Shown here in pieces: positions 60,241 to 64,000 of a DNA stretch of 64,000 nucleotides. The DNA is from Cunninghamia lanceolata (lineage: Eukaryota > Streptophyta > Pinopsida > Cupressales > Cupressaceae). The stretch covers positions 4,588,001-4,652,000 of the forward strand of contig BSBN01000829.1 in assembly GCA_027924645.1 (NCBI GenBank), read 5' to 3'. Position 1 is the stretch's first letter, and each line of letters begins with the position of its first letter. The position numbers and the translations under genes were made by a program. Under the pieces are notes generated by a model that saw only the letters and a program-made list of their open reading frames with translations, was not told the DNA's origin and searched no databases.

Positions 60241-62277
60241 TCCACATCATAATCTACTAGCTTTCCATGCATAATCCACTATCCCCCATCTATCCTTGCA
60301 TAAGTCCTACTTAATCCATCTTCCTTTTTCATGCAATCCCCTACAAACATCTATGAGCATAATGGCATTTGACATGGTCCATGTGATGGCATCCCTCTCT
60401 AGTGGGACTACCACCTTTCATGGAACTAGACACTAGATTCCCTCCTATCCATATCCACCTATCTTATCCAAATTCAAAAAAAAAAATTAGTAAAGAGAAA
60501 TCCCTTCGTCCAATGGTGAAAACCTAGTAAACAAGGGGCTTGCATAAGTACCATGATGAAAACCTAAGAAACATGTGTCATGTGTAGGTTGATCTTCTAT
60601 GTCACTTACACTTGGGGGCACATTGTCTCATCCAAACTATCTATCCCATCATACCATACTATCCTACCATACTTAGCCATTACACCCACATACCTATCCT
60701 ATTGAATCCATTCATCCTCCCTTCCTCCTTTTGATCTTGTCGAAGATATAAGGGAAAAATATGGACAAATGTTTTGGTTATCTCTTGATATACCTCACCC
60801 TTTCCAATCCAATCCTATCACCATCCTCTTTTCATAGAGCTTTGTAATGTAAAATCCTAAGCATTACACCTAGAATGGGGCATGTTATTTCTATGCGACA
60901 TAGTCTTTGGAGATCACATCCTAGCTCCATTATGAGGCACCCATCCATCCACCATAGCCTATCCTTGTATCTATCCATTTATCATAAGCTTTCCATTCTA
61001 TGGCCTATCCTCTTATGGTCCATTCATCTATCAAGAGCCTTCCAACCCATTTACTATTACCCATCATTTTGTCCATCAATCCTATCTCCATCCTTGCACC
61101 TAGACTTGGTTTTCCCTTATCATTGGTATCTAGCATAAAGGCTACCCAAATTGTCATCCATTGCCATCCCAAATATTCCCAAAAAACATAGAAAAAAATC
61201 AAATATTCTCAAAAATACAAAAAAAAAAAAAATCAAACTTCCCACAAGAAAACACAAAAAAAAAAAAAATCTAAAACTAAAAAAAAAATCAAATATCCAA
61301 CAAAAATCCAAGCAATAAGATCACTCATCATAAAACAATCCATCACAACAAATCCATCAAAACAAATCTAATCAAATCATCAAATCAATCCAATCCATAT
61401 CATCCCATCAATAACATCAAATCAAATCAAATCAAATCTATCCAATCAATCCCAACCAAACTATAATCCTGATCAATCCATCCACCCTTCATCATCACCA
61501 TCAATAAAACAATCAGAGCTACATCTCATCATCATCGTTAAGTGCCTTGATCCCATGGATACATGGTATGTAGGTAATCTGGGATATGAAGGAAGTACCC
61601 AGATTCAGGCATAGGCGATAGACCTCTTCCATCTTTCATCCTTCTTCTAATCTTCCATCAATCATCTTCTTTCTTCTATCATCTATCTCCCACATCAATA
61701 ATAAACACCCAGAACTACACATTATCATGTCTCATCATCATTGTATTGTGCTTTGATCCCATAGATACATGGTATGTAGGTAGTCTAGAATATGAAGGAA
61801 GTATCTAGTACGCAAGCAGAGATGATTCTTTCTTCCATTCCCATTTCATCTCTTCTATTCTTCCATCTTCCATCTCCCTTTGACTAACTCAAGCAAAAAC
61901 CAAACTATGCAAGTCACAATAGCTCAAGTACTCATCAAATCAAGGATAAAATAAGGACATTTGTCCACATGCCTTTAGCCAACATGTGTTATATCAATCC
62001 AACAACTTAGCCTTCAATAGGATATATCTTTCCTCACAACAAGGCTCTATCCGATCCATCCAAGAGCACCCTTCTTTGGAAAGAAAACATGATGGCTGTG
62101 TCTTTTGTTTTTCTTTTGATTTATCTTTTGTCCCTTTCTAATAGCTAATCAAGGCTGCCTTGATTTGTCATATCTTGGTATGATGCGATGAAGTGTAGAT
62201 TGGGGCATGATCATTTACTTTCGTATGCTGTGTTTGAGGGATGATCTTATTCTCTTACTATACCTAATGGTCTCTTG
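60241..62277. other. Gypsy F 3' non-coding region
   Basis: No supported gene. C/T/A-rich at first (60241-61190), then A-runs (61219-61300), an AAATC microsatellite (about 61417-61438) and a two-unit tandem repeat at 61512-61900. Small frames rich in His/Pro/Ser/Leu reflect base composition. Confidence 0.6.
61512..61900 (+). repeat. Two-unit tandem repeat, about 198 bp per unit
   Basis: Units start near 61512 and 61710. Each has AGARCTACA...CTCATCATCAT, then TTGATCCCATRGATACATGG, TATGTAGGTARTCT and GATATGAAGGAAGTA, followed by TTCCATCTT-type sequence. It lies in the 3' untranslated part of Gypsy F. Confidence 0.75.
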
Positions 62278-63823
62278 TGTTGCAAGTATGTGCCTAATCG
62301 GTGTTGTCATTGATGTCAACATATCTTTGTTGTCATTGGTGTCAACTATGTCCTATTATATTACTTGTTTAGAAGCTTTGTGTGTGGAGGATAGTGAGAA
62401 AATTGGCCTCTCCGAAAGAGACTGTAAGTTATAGTGACGTGTAGTATAGACAATGAGTTGTATGCTGAAGAACAATCCGGTAGATTACTCCACATTTCTT
62501 GCTACTTGAAGATCTTGGTCTACAGATTGGAATTTATTTAAAGGGATGTCTGAATAAGCTAAACCTGAGTTTGAGCCTCTGGTGTGATAAATTAAGAGAG
62601 TTACATTCACCAGAGTAAAACCTGCTTTCTCTGAATATTCTCTCATGACAGGGAGAAAGTATTTTTCTCCTCATTCCTCTACATTAAAGTGTTTCACTCT
62701 GTGGTTCTAAAGGGAAGTCTCAGATGCTGATAAGTGCCTACAATTGCAATGGTTCATGTTTTGGTGGTCTGTAAGCTATCCTTCTTCTATGACAGTTGAA
62801 GACAGTGAAGTTCATGTGCTCTAGTGTGAAGAATCTCATGAATAAAGTGGTTTGTGTTTGTGCGGTTTCTCTTGATGATTTAAATGTGCTTGTGGATTCC
62901 TCCTGATCATGTTCCTACCTTTACATTGGTCCGCATTAAGGAAATGAGATCATGTTTGAAGATTATTCCTAGATAACCTAGCGTGCAACCAGTCTTAGCC
63001 GACTTGGTTAATTCTAGTAATTGCGGAGATCTCTTGAAGATTGTGGAAGCATGTTGTGGCATGGAAGATTGTGTTTGAGTCCCAACTAAGACATGGCATG
63101 ATCCGCATACATCTATACTACAATTCCTTAGCATATTTTTGTATTAGGTCAAGACCTATTTTCTAAATGTTTGTAATACCGACCTTGGAGATTGTTCCAA
63201 TGATTGATGATTGTAATGCTGACCTTGATGATCATTCCAAGGTTGATGAAGTGCATAAATAGTTGAAGTTGAGTCGTGGAAAAGGTGTCCTTGTGAGAAA
63301 ATGGGAAGATAAGAAAAAGGGCAAGGAGATAAGGTAGAGTAGGGCAGAGTAGAGTAGAGGAACTATTGTACTTCAATATATTAATCTCAAACATGAAGAA
63401 GATGGTGATTTTGGTAGTGAGCCTAGCAGTGAGCCACTAGTAGGGTTTAACAACCCTTATTGTAATCTTTCTAGGTTTAAGGTTGAGGTAGTGAGCCTGC
63501 TACACCTAGCTATACTTCATGGCAGTGAGCCAGTATATTCTGGGCCCGTGGAGTGACCAAGCCTGAACATCATTTTTCAAAGATTGCAATATACTTTGAG
63601 AGCTAATCCTCTCTGTGGTTTTTCCCCACCTTGGGGTTTTCCATGTAAAAATTTGGTGTCTCTTGTGTTTAATGTTGTATCTATGTTTAAGCTTCTGATT
63701 TCATGCATTCTTTGTTTAATTATAATAAGTGCGGATAAGTGGTTAATGTTTAACTGCAAAAGTGTTTGAGTTTTTGGGACAACTAATTCACCCCCCCTCT
63801 TAGTTGTCTGGCACATTTCAACA
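62278..63823 (+). repeat. Copia E 5' LTR (1546 bp)
   Basis: Starts TGTTGCAAGTATGTGCC and ends TTCAACA. It has GCAGTGAGCC repeats (63416-63535), CTGTGGTTTTTCCCC...GGGGTTTTCCATGTAAA (63613-63650) and TTCACCCCCCCTCTTAGTTGTC near the end. Related to the Copia C LTR only at its two ends. Confidence 0.86.
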
Positions 63824-63825
63824 AT

Positions 63826-63837
63826 TGGTATTAGAGC
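63826..63837 (+). other. Copia E primer-binding site
   Basis: TGGTATTAGAGC, one C-to-T change from the canonical site. Confidence 0.88.
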
Positions 63838-63881
63838 CAAGTCCCTTTGGAAAGAGTCTAACAACTCAAGGGAGATCCTAA

Positions 63882-64000
63882 ATGGAGTCAGAAGGAAAAC
63901 ATGTACACACCGATGAACTTGAATGATCATCAAGAGATAACAAAGGAGAATTGTCCAAGGAAGTGTGTGATGAAGAAAAAAATGTTAACTATCAAAGAAG
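63882..64000 (+). pseudogene. gag: Copia E gag start, partial
   Basis: ATG 63882, 44 bases after the PBS, reads MESEGKHVHTDELE and then TGA, so this copy is broken early. The call rests on position; too little remains in the window to see the capsid. Confidence 0.4.

Larger units (their letters stand above)
48009..62277 (+). mobile_element. Gypsy element F, non-autonomous, split by Copia D and cut by Copia E
   Basis: LTR 48009-49064 (TGTAGACACCC to CTAACACA), PBS, a long leader, a gag with a CX2H-type knuckle and a long Pro/Ser-rich extension. No protease, RT or integrase is seen. Copia D sits in the leader, and the GAAAG duplication shows where the two halves join. The right end is lost at 62278, where a Copia LTR starts, so the 3' LTR is outside the window. 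Confidence 0.78.
62278..64000 (+). mobile_element. Copia element E, left end only
   Basis: LTR, PBS and the first codons of gag; the rest is beyond the window. It interrupts Gypsy F. Confidence 0.85.

Noticed and set aside
60875..61191. Small membrane-protein-like frames
   Set aside because: Composition-driven His/Ser/Leu/Tyr frames in C/T-rich non-coding sequence of Gypsy F, overlapping in several frames.
61199..61440. CRISPR-like or satellite array
   Set aside because: Only A-runs and an AAATC microsatellite; no spaced identical repeats, and the setting is a plant retroelement.
62278..63823. 3' LTR of Copia C
   Set aside because: Only the first 90 bp and a few end motifs match the LTR at 43306. 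It is followed by its own PBS and gag start and has no polypurine tract before it, so it is the 5' LTR of another element.

Overview
The window reads as a heterochromatic stretch of a very large plant genome, most likely a gymnosperm. That assignment is an inference from the AT-rich, deeply nested and slowly decaying Copia, Gypsy and LINE copies; nothing in the sequence names the species. I found no convincing host gene. Almost every base belongs to a retroelement or to an older repeat split by one, and nearly every reading frame is broken, often at codons one C-to-T or G-to-A change from sense (CAG, CAA, CGA, TGG), as expected of methylated silenced DNA.

Layout. 1-1429: end of a Copia LTR, its primer-binding site (PBS) and a decayed gag. 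1430-2243, resuming at 33563-34033: an old AG-rich repeat that hosts the main insertion. 2244-33562: a giant Ty3/Gypsy element bounded by a GCATG target-site duplication (TSD). Its left LTR is 7605 bp, and its right LTR is about 7.26 kb once a nested element is removed. Each LTR holds a long non-canonical open reading frame (4414-8601 and 20616-24786). Between them lie a PBS, gag, protease, an RNase H placed before the reverse transcriptase (RT), RT, RNase H and integrase. A SINE (3684-3973) sits in the left LTR, a solo-LTR-like insert (14798-15926) splits the RT region, and a 7.5-kb non-autonomous element with a Copia-type PBS (25545-33091, TSD GAGTG) sits in the right LTR. That nested element has a coiled-coil/zinc-knuckle gag and its own non-canonical frame of about 1060 codons.

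34034-34640 is a five-unit tandem array of tRNA-like (A box/B box) units. 34641-41070 is an L1-type LINE with ORF1 (zinc knuckle) and ORF2 (endonuclease, RT, zf-RVT, RNase H). 41071-43305 is the 5' part of a Gypsy element with an Athila-like PBS, cut by Copia C (43306-48008), which has lost its integrase. Copia C is followed by Gypsy F (48009-62277), which has a gag fused to a long Pro/Ser-rich frame but no pol. Gypsy F is split by a complete Copia D (50253-56567, TSD GAAAG, two 1056-bp LTRs) and cut at 62278 by the LTR of Copia E, which runs off the window.

The main discovery candidate is the pair of non-canonical reading frames. One is carried inside both LTRs of the giant Gypsy element and is therefore present twice per element. 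The other replaces pol in the nested element. They share a layout (N-terminal globular part, acidic/lysine-rich middle, helical C-terminal part) without obvious sequence identity. Comparing the two LTR copies shows that most stops and frameshifts are private to one copy, so the frame was largely open when the element inserted.
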